NCBI GenBank assembly: GCA_000733355.1
Contig: JNVV01000003.1
Coordinates: 1,382,505-1,446,504 of the forward strand
DNA: 64,000 bases
Source: Falciphora oryzae
Lineage: Eukaryota > Ascomycota > Sordariomycetes > Magnaporthales > Magnaporthaceae
Direction of reading: 5' to 3'
This document shows, in pieces, positions 22,757-33,860 of this stretch. Each line of letters starts with the position of its first letter. Positions within the stretch are counted from its first letter, which is position 1. The translations under genes were made by a program, and so were the position numbers. Below the pieces are notes generated by a model that saw nothing but the letters and a program-made list of their open reading frames with translations, ran no database searches and was not told the DNA's origin.

Positions 22757-23486
22757 TTTTTCCTCTCTATTCCTATTTGTGCGAGATTTTCTGTTGGAGG
22801 AAGGGGTTGGAAGAAAGAGTTGGTTCGGAGTTTCTTCCCCTGGGATGCAAGATGGCTGTGTGTAAGTGACGTCGCTGTGTTGTGTGGTGGCACCAAGGCT
22901 TCCGTTATTAGTCAACGCGGGGTCACGGAAAACAAAACCCCCAAATCGGCGCAGCCTTCATGTTGGCCTTCCTCAGGTCAATTTCAATATCTCCAACTCA
23001 TCTTATCAGGCCGTGGGGGCGAGTCAAGTGAATCCACTCCGTTCGGCGACGAAGCAGAGGAAACCATATGGTAATACCCGTAGGCACCGTCTATACACAA
23101 GGATTCTTGGCGGTCCACAACAGGCACGGCTGTCGGATGTCTTATCGTCGGTGAGGGGTCATCAAGATCCATCGTATAGATCCCAACGCCCTTGGCCATC
23201 GGCCCTGGGCACAGCAATGCTCCGATGCGAGGAATCACAGCCAAGACATGATCAAGGCACGGTGGTTGCCTTTGCCCTGAAATGCGAGCAGATAAAGCCG
23301 ATATGTCGTGCCTTCTGCTGCGTACACCTAGAATCTCACGAGGCACCGGAACCCAAACAACAAACGACGATTTCAGCCTGTGACACTGGCATGAAAAAAA
23401 ATAGTAAACCCCGAGACTCCTGGACACTACCTTACCCAATAGAAGCGATACAGAGAAAATAACACAATTGGTACGAGAGAGGCCAT
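22757..23486. promoter_or_regulatory. HAD gene upstream region and GABA transaminase 3' region
   Basis: This 730-bp stretch contains the minus-strand promoter of the HAD gene and the 3' untranslated region of the GABA transaminase. No gene, RNA or repeat is seen. Confidence 0.4.
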
Positions 23487-25516
23487 TTAAAGAGATGCAA
23501 GCGTCTTGTCCATGGCGGATATCAGAATCGGGACTGCAAACCAGGCGCAGTTAGCAGTGGCCTTGGAGAGAACACTGATGATGTGATAATTGGACTTACT
23601 GTGCGACTCCTCGAAAATCAGCATCGGCCGGAGCCTGACTGTCTGGAGGCCGCAGGTGCCGATGTTGACTCCGAGCTGCTTCATCGACTTGACAAACTCG
23701 GCTGGCTTCAGCGTATCGAATGCGATGTACGTTCTGTCACAGTCTTGTCAGTATGAAGTGCTGCCCTACCACGCCAGCACGGACTGTCCAACCCACCCCT
23801 GGCCCTTCCCGCGAAGGTTCTTGATGCGGTTGGGGTACTTGACCGCGAGCTTCTCCAGCTCAGTGTACAGGACGTCACCAACACGAGCCTAAAACCGCAT
23901 CATCAGTCAGTATATCGCGGGATCGGCAATATGTCGCTTGGGGTAGGGGCACGAACGCATTGCTCGACCAGCTTGTTGTCCAGGATTTCCTTGACCACGG
24001 CCTTGCTGACAATGACACGAGCCGGGTCGCCAATCCACCTGTTGTTCGGGGAATATTGTTAGGCCAACGATTAAACGTGAAAGACATTGTGTCCACAAAG
24101 ACACACTGCGTCGTGCCGCAAGAGCGCAGAGAGCACGAACGTGTTAAACTGCCTGTAGGCCTGGTCAGGAACCAGATCGGGGTTGCCAAAAAAGTATCCC
24201 GCCGTCTGCGCCTTCTTGGAGAACGTGACCATGTCCGGAGGCGAGGTCAAGTTCCAGTGGGCGTGGCCCCAGAACTTCCCAGTCGAGCCGAAGCCTGCAG
24301 AGGTACTTGTGCGTTAGGAGATCGTTCGTCTTCTGTCTAGCCGAGCTTTTCCAGACTTAAGGAGCGCAGCATGCGCAAGAAACTCACCGGTCTGGACCTC
24401 ATCGACAATCATGGCAACATTGTGCTTCTTGGTAATGTCTCGCAGTCCCTGGAAAAATGCCGAGGAAGCGTGGTTGTCACCCCCTTCGCTCTGGATGGGC
24501 TCGACGATGAGTCCGGCAACAGGGCAGTGCCTAACATAGGAGTTAGTGGGAAAAATGACCCGCAAGATTCCTCAAGCGCAACCGAAAGGGGCTGTGATGT
24601 CGTATTTACCATGTCTTGATCAGAGTCTCAACCTCCTCCAGGCACCTCTTCTCCTCAGTCGCGTTTTCGGCAGCGTGCTTGTCGAGAGGGTACTTCAGGG
24701 CCGGGAACGAGGCCTGCGGCCAGTTGAAGGCCGGGATGTCGAGCTTGTGGACGGCCTTGGACCGCGTGGTTGACAGGCTGCCGAAGCCGCGGCCGTGGAA
24801 CGAGTTCCTAAAGCTCATGATGGAGAGCTCGGGAGAGCCGGGCTTGGAGTTCTTGAGGCAGGAGTCGATCTCCTCCTGCGTCCAGCCGGCGCCTCCGCGC
24901 TCCCGCCGCCTGTAGAGCATAAAGGCGGCCTTGTAGGCGAGCTCGTTGGCCTCGGAGCCCGACTGGGCGGTGAAGATCTGGTTCAGGCCCGTCGGGGCGA
25001 CCTTCAGGAGACCATCCTGCAGGATGTTGTGCCAGAACGAGGACGGGAAGTTGCCGATGGCCGGGCGGTTGACCAGGGCTGAGATCATCTCCGGAGACCT
25101 GGCCGCCTCGATCAGGGTCTCGTTGTTGTACCCAACCGGGATAGAAGCAATTTGAGAGTAGCTGTGTATACGAGTGGACGTGTCAGCGGTGTCCAGCTTC
25201 GATATTCGTAAGACACAGATACACTTACACATCAAGATATTTATTGCCATCGACGTCGACAATGCTATCAGATGTATCCGTGTTAGCGGGGAAGCCATGG
25301 CAAATTTCAAGGCAAGTATTGGCCTCGCCTAGACTCCAGCAATAGCAGCAACAGTACTAACTAGTTTCCAGAGCTCTTCTCATAGTCGACGACGAAGTGG
25401 ACGGCACGAGCATCAAAGACGTTGTTCAGCTCCTTGGTGCTGGCCTTGGAGAGGGGGCCAGGCACCTCGGTGATGACCGTCTGAGCAACGGCAGCGGGCA
25501 TCCCCTCGGCCTTCAT
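23487..25516 (-). CDS. gatA: 4-aminobutyrate aminotransferase (GABA transaminase)
   Basis: Nine exons on the minus strand (25516-25362, 25264-25229, 25161-24610, 24530-24388, 24294-24141, 24038-23957, 23888-23797, 23733-23600, 23533-23487) join in phase to 464 residues. This is a class III PLP aminotransferase of the eukaryotic GABA-T type. The cofactor-binding motif [12 protein letters not shown], the pyridine-N Asp in IVDEVQTG and the Schiff-base lysine in [10 protein letters not shown] (K322 or K323) are all present. It moves the amino group of GABA to 2-oxoglutarate, giving succinate semialdehyde and glutamate. The start is the ATG in gacaccATGaag; no clear mitochondrial presequence is seen. 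It is divergent from SSADH, the next enzyme. Introns 5 and 6 both begin GTTCGTGC, an unusual donor. Confidence 0.94.
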
Positions 25517-26492
25517 GGTGTCGGCTGCTGGAGCGAGGGTTTCTTGTGGTGGTTATGGTGTTACCGACTGGGAAGGGTTATGAAGTCTGAAAAAGGAGGC
25601 AGGGAGGCGCTGGAGCTCGTGTGAAGAGGTGAAGAAGAAGATGAAGCGAGGTCAGCCCCCAAAACTCTTCCCTCGGGGAGCGGAGGACTGGATTTATACC
25701 CCGTCACGAGCGGCTCGACCTGCCCTTCATGGGCACGCCTCACCACCCATCGGGCGGGCCTCCATGTCGAGGCGATCTTCTCCGGTAAATGGACCAAACC
25801 GAGTTTGTTTTGTGTAAGCCGTGGCTGCATCTGCAGACCCAGTCCGGGGCCCAACCCAGCTAGAGCCGTCATGGCAACCCCACTTGCGTCGACTTGCGTT
25901 GGCGACAACAGCTTAAGCTAGCGCTGCTGCCCCACCCACACCCACATTAGATCGCTCCCGCCCGGCGCAGGTGGCTCGCCGAGTTTTGCGTGTTTGCGCT
26001 GCGGCCCAGCGCGGCTCAGGTGTCTCTGTCGCCTGCGACTTGTCAGGGTTGGGGTATTTGGGTTGTGCATTCTGTATCTCTTCCCACACCTTTCCACGTC
26101 CCTTTCTACCCGTTCAATGGCCAGAATTTCTGAACAACTCTGCCAACAGAACCGAGTCTTTACGAACTGTTCAATCGCCGACATCGGCCGCGGCCAGCCT
26201 CGGCTGCTGTGAAACCACCAAAATGCAGCCGCAGGTTGGTCCAGTGACTTGGCTCCGGGACCACCTTGTTGGCCAGGGGGGCAAATCGTCACAACCTGTT
26301 CCCGATTAGGAAAGTACAAGCGTTCCCGCGCGCCTCGACATCCACGACGCCCGCCACCATCAACGTATATAGGAGGCGAGGTTATGCGATGGCCTTGCTC
26401 CCGACCGATCAGCCATTCTCCAGCTCGCATGCACCTTCCCAACAGAATCCAGCCCTAGCGCCTGTCGGGTTTTGCGCTGTCTGCCGGTCAAA
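25517..26492. promoter_or_regulatory. bidirectional promoter region of the GABA-T/SSADH pair
   Basis: This 976-bp stretch separates the two divergent starts. A TATAAAT on the minus strand (25692-25698) lies about 180 bp before the GABA-T start. A TATATAG on the plus strand (26366-26372) lies about 120 bp before the SSADH start. Shared control of the two shunt enzymes is an inference from this layout. Confidence 0.5.
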
Positions 26493-28198
26493 ATGTCCCA
26501 TCCCAAGGTGCGTTTTCTACCGCGCCAGGCAGACGAGGAACCAGCCAGGACGGATGATATTTTGCTAACATTAACGAAATGGACATGTGCGAGCAGCTCA
26601 AAGACCCTTCGCTTCTGAAGAAGGAGTGCCTTGTGGACGGCCATTGGGTCACGGCGGCGTCGGGGAAGCTGTTTGCAGTCGAGAGTATGTGTCTCCCCCG
26701 CCATCCACAATCGCTAGGAAATAACGCCTTCTGACATGCTCCAGACCCGTCAACACTGGCTGAGGTGGCCAAATGCCCCGAGTTTGACCCCGAAGACACC
26801 GAGGCGGCCATAAAAGCAGCCCATGCCGCGCTGGCGTCATACAAGAAGACCCCCGCGAGGACGAGGGCGCGGTACCTGCGGAGGTGGTACGAGCTGATGA
26901 TGGAGAACATCGGAGACCTTGCGACCATCATCACGCTCGAGAATGGCAAGCCGCTCGCCGACTCGAGGACCGAGGTGGCCTACGCCGCCTCCTTCTTCGA
27001 GTGGTTCTCCGAGGAGGCCCCGAGGATCTACGGCGACACAATCCAGGCCGGCAACCCAGCCCATCGCCTCATGACGCTCAAGGAGCCCGTGGGCGTCTGC
27101 GGCATCATCGCACCGTGGAACTTCCCCGCGGCCATGATCACGCGCAAGGTGGGCCCCGCGCTGGCGGCTGGCTGCACGCTCGTAATCAAGGCGCCCGCCG
27201 AGGCTCCCCTGTCCGCCCTGGCCCTGGCGGAGCTCGCACAGAGGGCGGGGATCCCCGCCGGCGTCGTCAACGTCATCACGGCGCTCGAGAACACGGCGGC
27301 GGTGGGCCAGGTCATGACCACGCACCCCATCGTCAAGAAGGTGTCGTTCACCGGGTCCACAGGGGTCGGCAAGCTCCTGATGAGCCAGAGCTCGTCGACG
27401 CTGAAGAAGCTGTCGTTCGAGCTAGGCGGGAACGCACCATTCATCGTGTTCGACGACGCCGACCTCGACGTCGCCCTGCAGGGCCTGATCGCGTCCAAGT
27501 TCAGGTTGTCGGGGCAGACGTGCGTGTGCGCGAACCGTATCCTGGTGCACCGAGCCGTGTACGACAAGTTCCTCCAAATGGCCGTCGACGCGGTCAGCAA
27601 GTTCGTCGTCGGTGATGGCTTTGGCGAGAAGACGACGCACGGCCCGCTCATCCACGGCCGAGCAGTGGCAAAGGTCGACGAGCATGTAAAAGACGCCGTC
27701 GCCAAGGGTGCCCGCGTGATGCTGGGTGGTAAGCCGCGGACCGACCTGGGGCCCAACTACTTCGACATCACGGTCCTAGCAGACCTGAAGCCCGGCATGC
27801 GAATCTGCTCCGAGGAGACGTTTGGGCCGGTCGCGCCGTTCTTCGCGTTCGACTCTGAGGAGGAGGCGCTGAGCCTAGCGAACGACGCGGATGTCGGCCT
27901 GGCTGGCTACTTCTTCAGTCGGGACGTCAACCGCTGCTGGCGGGTCGCCGAGGCGCTCGAGGTCGGCATGGTCGGAGTCAACACTGGTGAGTTCCCCGTA
28001 ACGTTCCCATTGCGAGTGAGTATAGATGAACATGGTGCTGACGAGATGCGCCTTCCGCGCTGGGCCGGTACAGGAGTCATCAGCGATCCCGCAGCACCAT
28101 TTGGCGGCATCAAAGAGAGTGGGTTTGGGCGGGAGGGTAGCAAGTACGGAATCGACGAGTACTTGACGACCAAGATGGTGATGATGGGGGTTAAATGA
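26493..28198 (+). CDS. UGA2: succinate-semialdehyde dehydrogenase (aldehyde dehydrogenase family)
   Basis: The preferred model has four exons: a 15-nt first exon 26493-26507, then 26597-26684, 26745-27986 and 28074-28198, giving 489 residues. The N-terminus then reads MSHPK-LKDPSLLKKE, close to the family pattern. An alternative start is the ATG at 26579, without the mini-exon. ALDH landmarks are clear: IAPWNFP, the FTGST cofactor turn, catalytic Glu260 in FELGG and nucleophile Cys294 in GQTCVC, 34 residues apart as expected. The LENGKPL and PFGGIKESG blocks fit SSADH. It oxidises succinate semialdehyde to succinate for the TCA cycle. The last intron (27987-28073, 87 nt) is in frame and stop-free. 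The gene is divergent from GABA-T. Confidence 0.93.
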
Positions 28199-28652
28199 GG
28201 ACCGAAAAGGTAAAATGGGGCAACTCGTGTTTTGGTATAGAACACCTGATATGAATGACATGAAAAATTCTAAAGTGACGGCGCCAACCCGATCAAGACG
28301 CCTGATGCTCTGGATACACGTGGTATCCTCATGCCGTAGGAGCTCCTGAAAGGAGTTGAGCAAGCAGTGACGCTGTGGGGCACAGCCAGCACCAGAGTGT
28401 GACGGGCCAGCGAATGAGGGAAGCGATGGGTGAAATGCGCAGATCTCAACTTGCCCCTGAATTCAGAGCGTATCACATCGACAAGAGGCGGGACGAATCA
28501 ACTCAATGTTTTTGGAAATATGAGCAGAGAAAAAGAAAGGAAGAAAGAAAAGAAGGAAAAACATGGCACAGCCACATTCGTTCCCGGTCCCCACGCACAA
28601 AAGCATGGGTTGCACCAGGCACGGGAGAGCAGGTCAAAGTCGTGCATCGCCT
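28199..28652. other. intergenic region between convergent genes
   Basis: The 3' ends of SSADH (plus) and the RNase T1-like gene (minus) face each other. A purine-rich aaag/gaag stretch lies at 28520-28562. No gene is seen. Confidence 0.45.
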
Positions 28653-29293
28653 CTATAGGCGAGCGTGCATGAGCATCGACAGGACCGTGGCAGCGGTGCT
28701 TCCTCCAAGGGCGCCGCCCAGCGACGAGGCGGCCGACTTGTCGGGCTTGCTTTGCGCCTGAGACTGAGTGGTAGAGCACAGAAGGAAGCCGTTTCCTTGG
28801 GCGCCGGTGTGCGTCATGGCGCCGACGTAGGTGCACTTTCCTCCCAGGTTCGGGTTAAAGACAACCCGGTCGGGTCCAGGGGATCCTGTTCGGTCCAATG
28901 TCAGTCGTGTGAAATAAACCTCGAATGTCTGTGCCTAGGTGCGATGGCGAGAAAAATGCACTCACGTCCGGTGAAGTTCCTGCCGTTGGACAGGATCGGG
29001 AACTCCTGGAAGGGCCCGCTCGCCGAGAAGGTCAGTTTCTCGCGGTTGTTGAACGTGTGCGGGTACTCGTTGTTGCCCAACGTCTCGCCGGCGGCGTTGA
29101 GGCGGCAGCCCTCGGCCGTGGCGGTTTCGATCTGCTCGCGCGTGTAGCGGTTGCTTCCGCAGGTGACGGTGTTCAGGGCAGCCGTGCCCTGCCGCTTGTC
29201 GAGCAGCTGGCCGTCGGGCTGAACGCCGCTCGGGGCGGCGCTGGCGGAAATGGCGCACAGCGCCAGGACAAGGGCGGACCGGAGGCCGAGCAT
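28653..29293 (-). CDS. guanyl-specific ribonuclease, N1/T1 family, secreted, possibly GPI-anchored
   Basis: Two exons (29293-28966, 28885-28653) give 186 residues. A signal peptide ([20 protein letters not shown]) is followed by a Kex2-type DKR site at 32-34. The RNase T1 catalytic set is complete: His79 in YPHTF, Glu97 in FQEFPI, Arg116 in PDRVVF and His135 in THTG. The cysteines of TVTCG, EGC, GKC and LLC would form disulphides. The enzyme should cleave single-stranded RNA after G. Unlike classic small RNases of about 105 mature residues, it continues with a Ser/Ala/Gly linker and a hydrophobic C-terminus ([15 protein letters not shown]), which suggests a GPI signal. The anchor prediction is by eye only. 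Confidence 0.88.
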
Positions 29294-29898
29294 GGTCGCG
29301 GCTGACTTGATCTTAGGGCTAGAGGCAGGGGGCGAACTTGAGGTGACAGGCGCGGCCTGTGTAGAAAAGAGAACGAGTGAGGGACAGCGAGGAAGACTTG
29401 ATAGTGCCTGCGTGAAGAAGCGAAGAGCTACCTACCTATACGTAGAAAAGAAAACACGCAGGTGAGGAGCAATTGACCATCGCGCCCGTTCCTGAATCGA
29501 AGTCGAGGCCTGAACCTGGGCGGGAGGCCGTTGCCAAGGGGGCACGCGCCGCCAACACGAACGCTTCGATGCGACCAGGCCCCATCTGTCGCATTCACAA
29601 GCCAGTCAGTGCTGGGCCCCACCTGTCACCCCTATTCTTGGCCCCTCACTCTAACTGGGACGCGCAGCATGCCACCACACAATTCAACGAAACCCCTCCA
29701 CCCCGGCTCAGGCATCGGGAATATGCGGGGGAGCTCCCTCAGGTACCGCCCGGCACTCGAAACGCTCTCCCAATGAAACGCCGTCTTGTCGCCATTGTGA
29801 AGACCGCACCAAGATATCTGCCCTCTGCCTCCCTTCGAACAGCCTCCCGGGCGGTGAATCGGCCATTTCAGAGCAACGCCCGCAAGAACAACACCAAA
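29294..29898. promoter_or_regulatory. divergent upstream region of the RNase and DUF3632-like genes
   Basis: This 605-bp stretch separates the two divergent starts. An open frame continues upstream of 29899 in the frame of the next gene, with an alternative ATG at 29773, so part of it may be translated. No other feature is seen. Confidence 0.4.
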
Positions 29899-30799
29899 AT
29901 GAGCGGGGATAACTCGCCCCATCCGGCATACCAGCTGCTCCAGCCGCTGGCAAGTAGGCAGGCGGCCGGCGACGCTGCGAAGCCTGACGTCACCAAGGCC
30001 GTTTCAGAGCTCACGAAGCTTGTCGAAAAATGCTCTTTGCCGGGCGGCGACTCGATCGACGACGTCCTGTGGGATATTTGGAACGCTGTCTTTCAGGTCG
30101 CCGCAGATACTCCTCACCAGACCCAGGACGACGGGCTCGTCGATTTCATGACCCAACTCCGCAAGACGACCGTGTCCGGCCCTGACGGCGCTGCGGTCCT
30201 GGCTGACGAGGACCGGAAAGTTTGGGATGATATTCCTCAATTTGGCTGGGTGGCCAGAGATATGTGGAACTTCAGTGAGTGCTGTGTGATCCTGTTTCTG
30301 CACGCGAGGCAGCCATGGTATAAAGACATATTCTAACGGCGACTCCCAAGGCCCCTGTGACACCAGCGCGACGGCAGTGCAACAGGCGAGCTTCAACAAC
30401 CAGACCGCGTTCTTGGCTCGCTTAACCATGCGCGCCGACATTAGCCAGGTCGACACGAGGCACCCGTTCGACTACTCGATGTATGCCCTGTGGTCAATGC
30501 GCGATGCGTTCGAAGAGACGTCTCCAGAACGGCAAGTGCAGGACAAGACGCCCGCCATCAAGAACGCGGCCGTGTGGCTCCGCTACGCCGGGAAACGTCT
30601 GAGAGATCTGTCCTCGGCCGGTCGTGATCTTCCTCAAAGAACTGGCATCGCCGGCGACCTCCACTCCGACAAGGAGTGGAAGGGCTACCGCCAGGACAGG
30701 TGGACAGTCTGGAAGGATGGCTTTGAGGCTGCGCTGGGCGGGCAGAAAATTGATGCGGAAACCCGAGATATGATCAAGACGGGGATGGATCTGCTGTGA
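29899..30799 (+). CDS. DUF3632-like protein of unknown function
   Basis: Two exons (29899-30274, 30351-30799) give 274 residues. The sequence contains DDVLWDIWNAVFQVAADTPH, a VWDDIPQFGWVARDMWNF block and FLARLTMRADISQ, which I recognise as the pattern of the fungal DUF3632 family. It is mostly helical, soluble, and has no signal peptide from this start. An upstream in-frame ATG at 29773 would add 42 residues rich in Arg and Ser that could act as a mitochondrial presequence, so the start is open. The chosen ATG sits in a better context (accaaaATGa). No biochemical role is known to me. Confidence 0.75.
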
Positions 30800-31194
30800 T
30801 AACATTACATCCATGCTGCGCCCGTAACCGCTGGACCGTGAGTATCTTTTTTCGCTTGCTCGTTTTCAGGACATGGGCCCGTCGACGTTGATCTTCAATG
30901 GTGAGTGTCATGGATACTAGAAGAGACTGCCTCAACTATCAAGCATCGCTAGCATCTATAGGGAAAAGAGAGAAAGGAAAACATGGAATCTATGTTCTAT
31001 CTATGATCCCCTATGCACTCATAATTCTAACACGTCTCCAGGAGAACCCCTCTAAGAAGCATCTATCCGACCCAACTCCCCGTTATTGCAACAGCGCTTG
31101 CCTGCCCGCTCTATAGGGACGGCACGCCAGACTATCAGCAAAGGCCCACGCCCTCCGCGGCATGATCCAATCCTGGGCCAACTACACTCAGCAG
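30800..31194. other. intergenic region between convergent genes
   Basis: The 3' ends of the DUF3632-like gene and the MFS transporter meet here. It is moderately AT-rich with no supported gene. Confidence 0.45.
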
Positions 31195-33048
31195 TTACAG
31201 CTCGGCGTGGCCGTCGGTCCCGCTCCGGTTATCCTTGCCATCGGTTCTCAGCCAAGAGAGCGGATCGAGAGCTGGATTCGCAATGATAGCGACCAATGGG
31301 ATAGTGCTCGCAATAACCACCCCAGACACTACGAGCGCCAGAGGATCAGCAAGGGCTCGTAATCAAATGTCCCCCCCACACGGAATGTCAACTTACTGAT
31401 AGTAACCGCCCACCCCACACCGATTTTATCAATCATCGGGACGGCACCGCCAATTCCTGCAGCGGCGAAGCCGTACTGGAACATGTACTTGCTGCTGATG
31501 ACGGCGGTTTTCTGCTCAGGAATCACCTCTACAAGATTTCACGTCAGCAAGAAGCGCGACCATCGCGGGGTTTCTGCCCGGGCACTGCAGCTTACCACCT
31601 GTATATGTGTTCAGCGAGCTGAAGGCTACCATCAGCCCGAAGCCGTGACAAAAAGCGCCGGCGGCTGGCAGTACCATACCGCCGACCTCCTGCTGCACGC
31701 TCCACCCGTATGTCATTGTCCCAAGCGGCATGACGAACAGCATGGCCGGTATGCAGGCCCTGAGGCGGTCCTGCGGGATCCGGAGACCGTTTCGCTTCTT
31801 GATGTACCGCTTGACGACCCAGTCCGAAACCACCCCGCCAAGTGTGCTTCCAAGGATGGACCCAATACCGGGAGCGAGGTAGAACAGGCCGCTCGTTAGG
31901 GGAGACGTGAGGCTAAACCGCGGGTTGATGATGCGTCGGACCGAGCTGAGAATGGCGTACATGTTGAAGCCAAGCAGGCCAGCGGTGATATGCTATTCCA
32001 GATCAGCCCTGCTCTGCGCCATAACGCCATCCACGGCGGTGAGGAGAGGAGATACCTACGCAGAAAAGAACCCTTGGGTATTTGAGCTGCCGGAACACCG
32101 CCGACGGGTTAAAAACGCGGAGAACATCCGACAGGCTTGGGTGGCTCTCGGCCTTTTCCGGCTCCAGCCCGCCGCTCAGTTGCTTGGCACTTGGCACTAA
32201 GAAGAAACAGAGTGAAAAGGCGATGAGGGTGGTTCCGCTGGTAATCCCGAAAACCACCCGCCATGTGGTATAGGTCGCTATCAGAGCGCCGCTCAAGGGA
32301 GCTTCGCGGAGGGCAAAAGGGGGCCGTTAGCATCTGGCATGGGCATCATCCCCTTTTTTTCGTGATGGCAAGTGCAATGGACGTACCTAAGAGGTTTGTA
32401 ACGACAGAAACGCCCAGGAAATATCCAGTAGCGGTACCCCGGATCGTCTATGGGTTCATCGTGTGAGAATGAGCAGGATAGAAAGTTGTGAGGATATCAA
32501 CTGACTGGCTCAAAGACATCGGTTATGATAGTCTGTCCGGCAACTAAAAAGAAGGGCGTTGTCGAGCCGGCCAAGGCCCAGAAAGTTGCAAAACACACCA
32601 GGTTCGGCGACAAGGCGGCGATAAGCAGGGATACGATCACCACAAGCTGGGAGCTAAGCAACGCGGTCCGTCGGCCCAGGATCCCGCACAGGGGCAACCA
32701 GATGAAAGCGCTCAAAGCCATGGCGACGAGGACGGCGGAGTTGGCGCTGGTCACGGCGGCGGCCGGGGCGTCGAGGTCGGCCGCCACCTCGGGGATTGCG
32801 GCGAGGATCGGGTTGCTGACGAAGTTGAGCGGGAAGGACGCCCAGCATAGGCTGAAGAGGATGAGCCATCGTCGTCGTGCCGGGATCTGGAAAACCACCT
32901 CGACCGTCTCGCTGACTGTGGATGATCCGGCGGACTCGACCAGTCCAGGGCAAGTTTTCTCAACTGGTAATGTTGAAGCCGCACCAGCTTGGTCCGCTAC
33001 TACCGGTTGAGGCGGTGTCTGAGCGGCACCGGTGGCAGGCAAAGACAT
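31195..33048 (-). CDS. MFS transporter, DHA1 (drug:H+ antiporter) type
   Basis: Six exons on the minus strand (33048-32506, 32447-32387, 32301-32060, 31992-31596, 31528-31397, 31328-31195) join to 502 residues. After a hydrophilic leader of about 58 residues come roughly 12 hydrophobic helices. The loop between helices 2 and 3 carries a shortened MFS motif A (LPLCGILGRRTALL). Helix 4 ends in the R-G-x-A-x-G pattern (TIRGTATGYFLG), and helix 5 has the P-L-S-G segment of antiporter motif C. It should export small toxic molecules or metabolites across the plasma membrane using the proton gradient. The substrate is unknown. It is divergent from a Zn2Cys6 regulator, a common pairing for induced efflux pumps. 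The last exon was found only by phase and splice motifs. Confidence 0.85.
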
Positions 33049-33860
33049 GATGGATAATAATACAGAGATGCCAAAACGCCTCTCAATAACTCAAGACTGG
33101 AATTATGTCAACTATTGGAAACTACCACCTTTTCCCATACGCTCTGTCGGCCAGCCTCTCTGGTCTTTATCCTCCCAAGCCAGGCATCTTTTGGTTCTTC
33201 GGCCAAAGCGGCCGATCAGCAAAGCAACCAGACCAGGTATTTCGCCGTCTTCGAGTCCCAGAGTCCCAAAATTTTCTGTGGAGAGCGATGCCGGGACGGC
33301 CTGCAGATGCAGTCCGATGCGGCGAGGCCCGGTGCAAGCGGCTTGGGGGGTGATGCGAATGTTACTCCGATGACTGGCCATTTCCATATGCGGCGTGTAA
33401 GCCCCTGACCAAGGTCGAGGCGCAGATGCTGACCGACCTGGAATTCGGCAAAAACGCCCAAGGAGGCCGATCCACTGGAGACGGTGCCCGTTGGTGCCAC
33501 AGTGCCGAGATGGTTTTGTGCTGCGTTTTCTCTCCGTGCACGAACTGTGCGAGTCTCTCACTCTCGGCCAAAGTTCTCAATCCCGCCGAGCCGGTGTCGG
33601 CTTCTGGGGCGCCCAGCCACGCCTTTCCGCCGTCAGGTTCGACTCACTTCGAGCCCCGGGTCACAGAAGTCTACCAAGAGCGAGCACGGACGGAAAATCC
33701 TATTGTTTATTGTTTCGACAGCTGGACTCTGGTCGAAAAAGAGCACTGCGCTTTCCTAACTTTGACGCGGCCTTGCTGATCGCTCTACTAGCCAGGGTCA
33801 GTTTACTGAAGAACCGCTCCAACCGGTGTCGAGTCCGAGATCGACCAGGCGTCCACTGAG
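33049..33860. promoter_or_regulatory. divergent promoter region of the MFS transporter and Zn2Cys6 regulator
   Basis: An 812-bp shared upstream region. Several short CGG/CCG triplets occur, as expected in GC-rich DNA, so no specific binding site can be claimed. No gene is supported. Confidence 0.4.
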
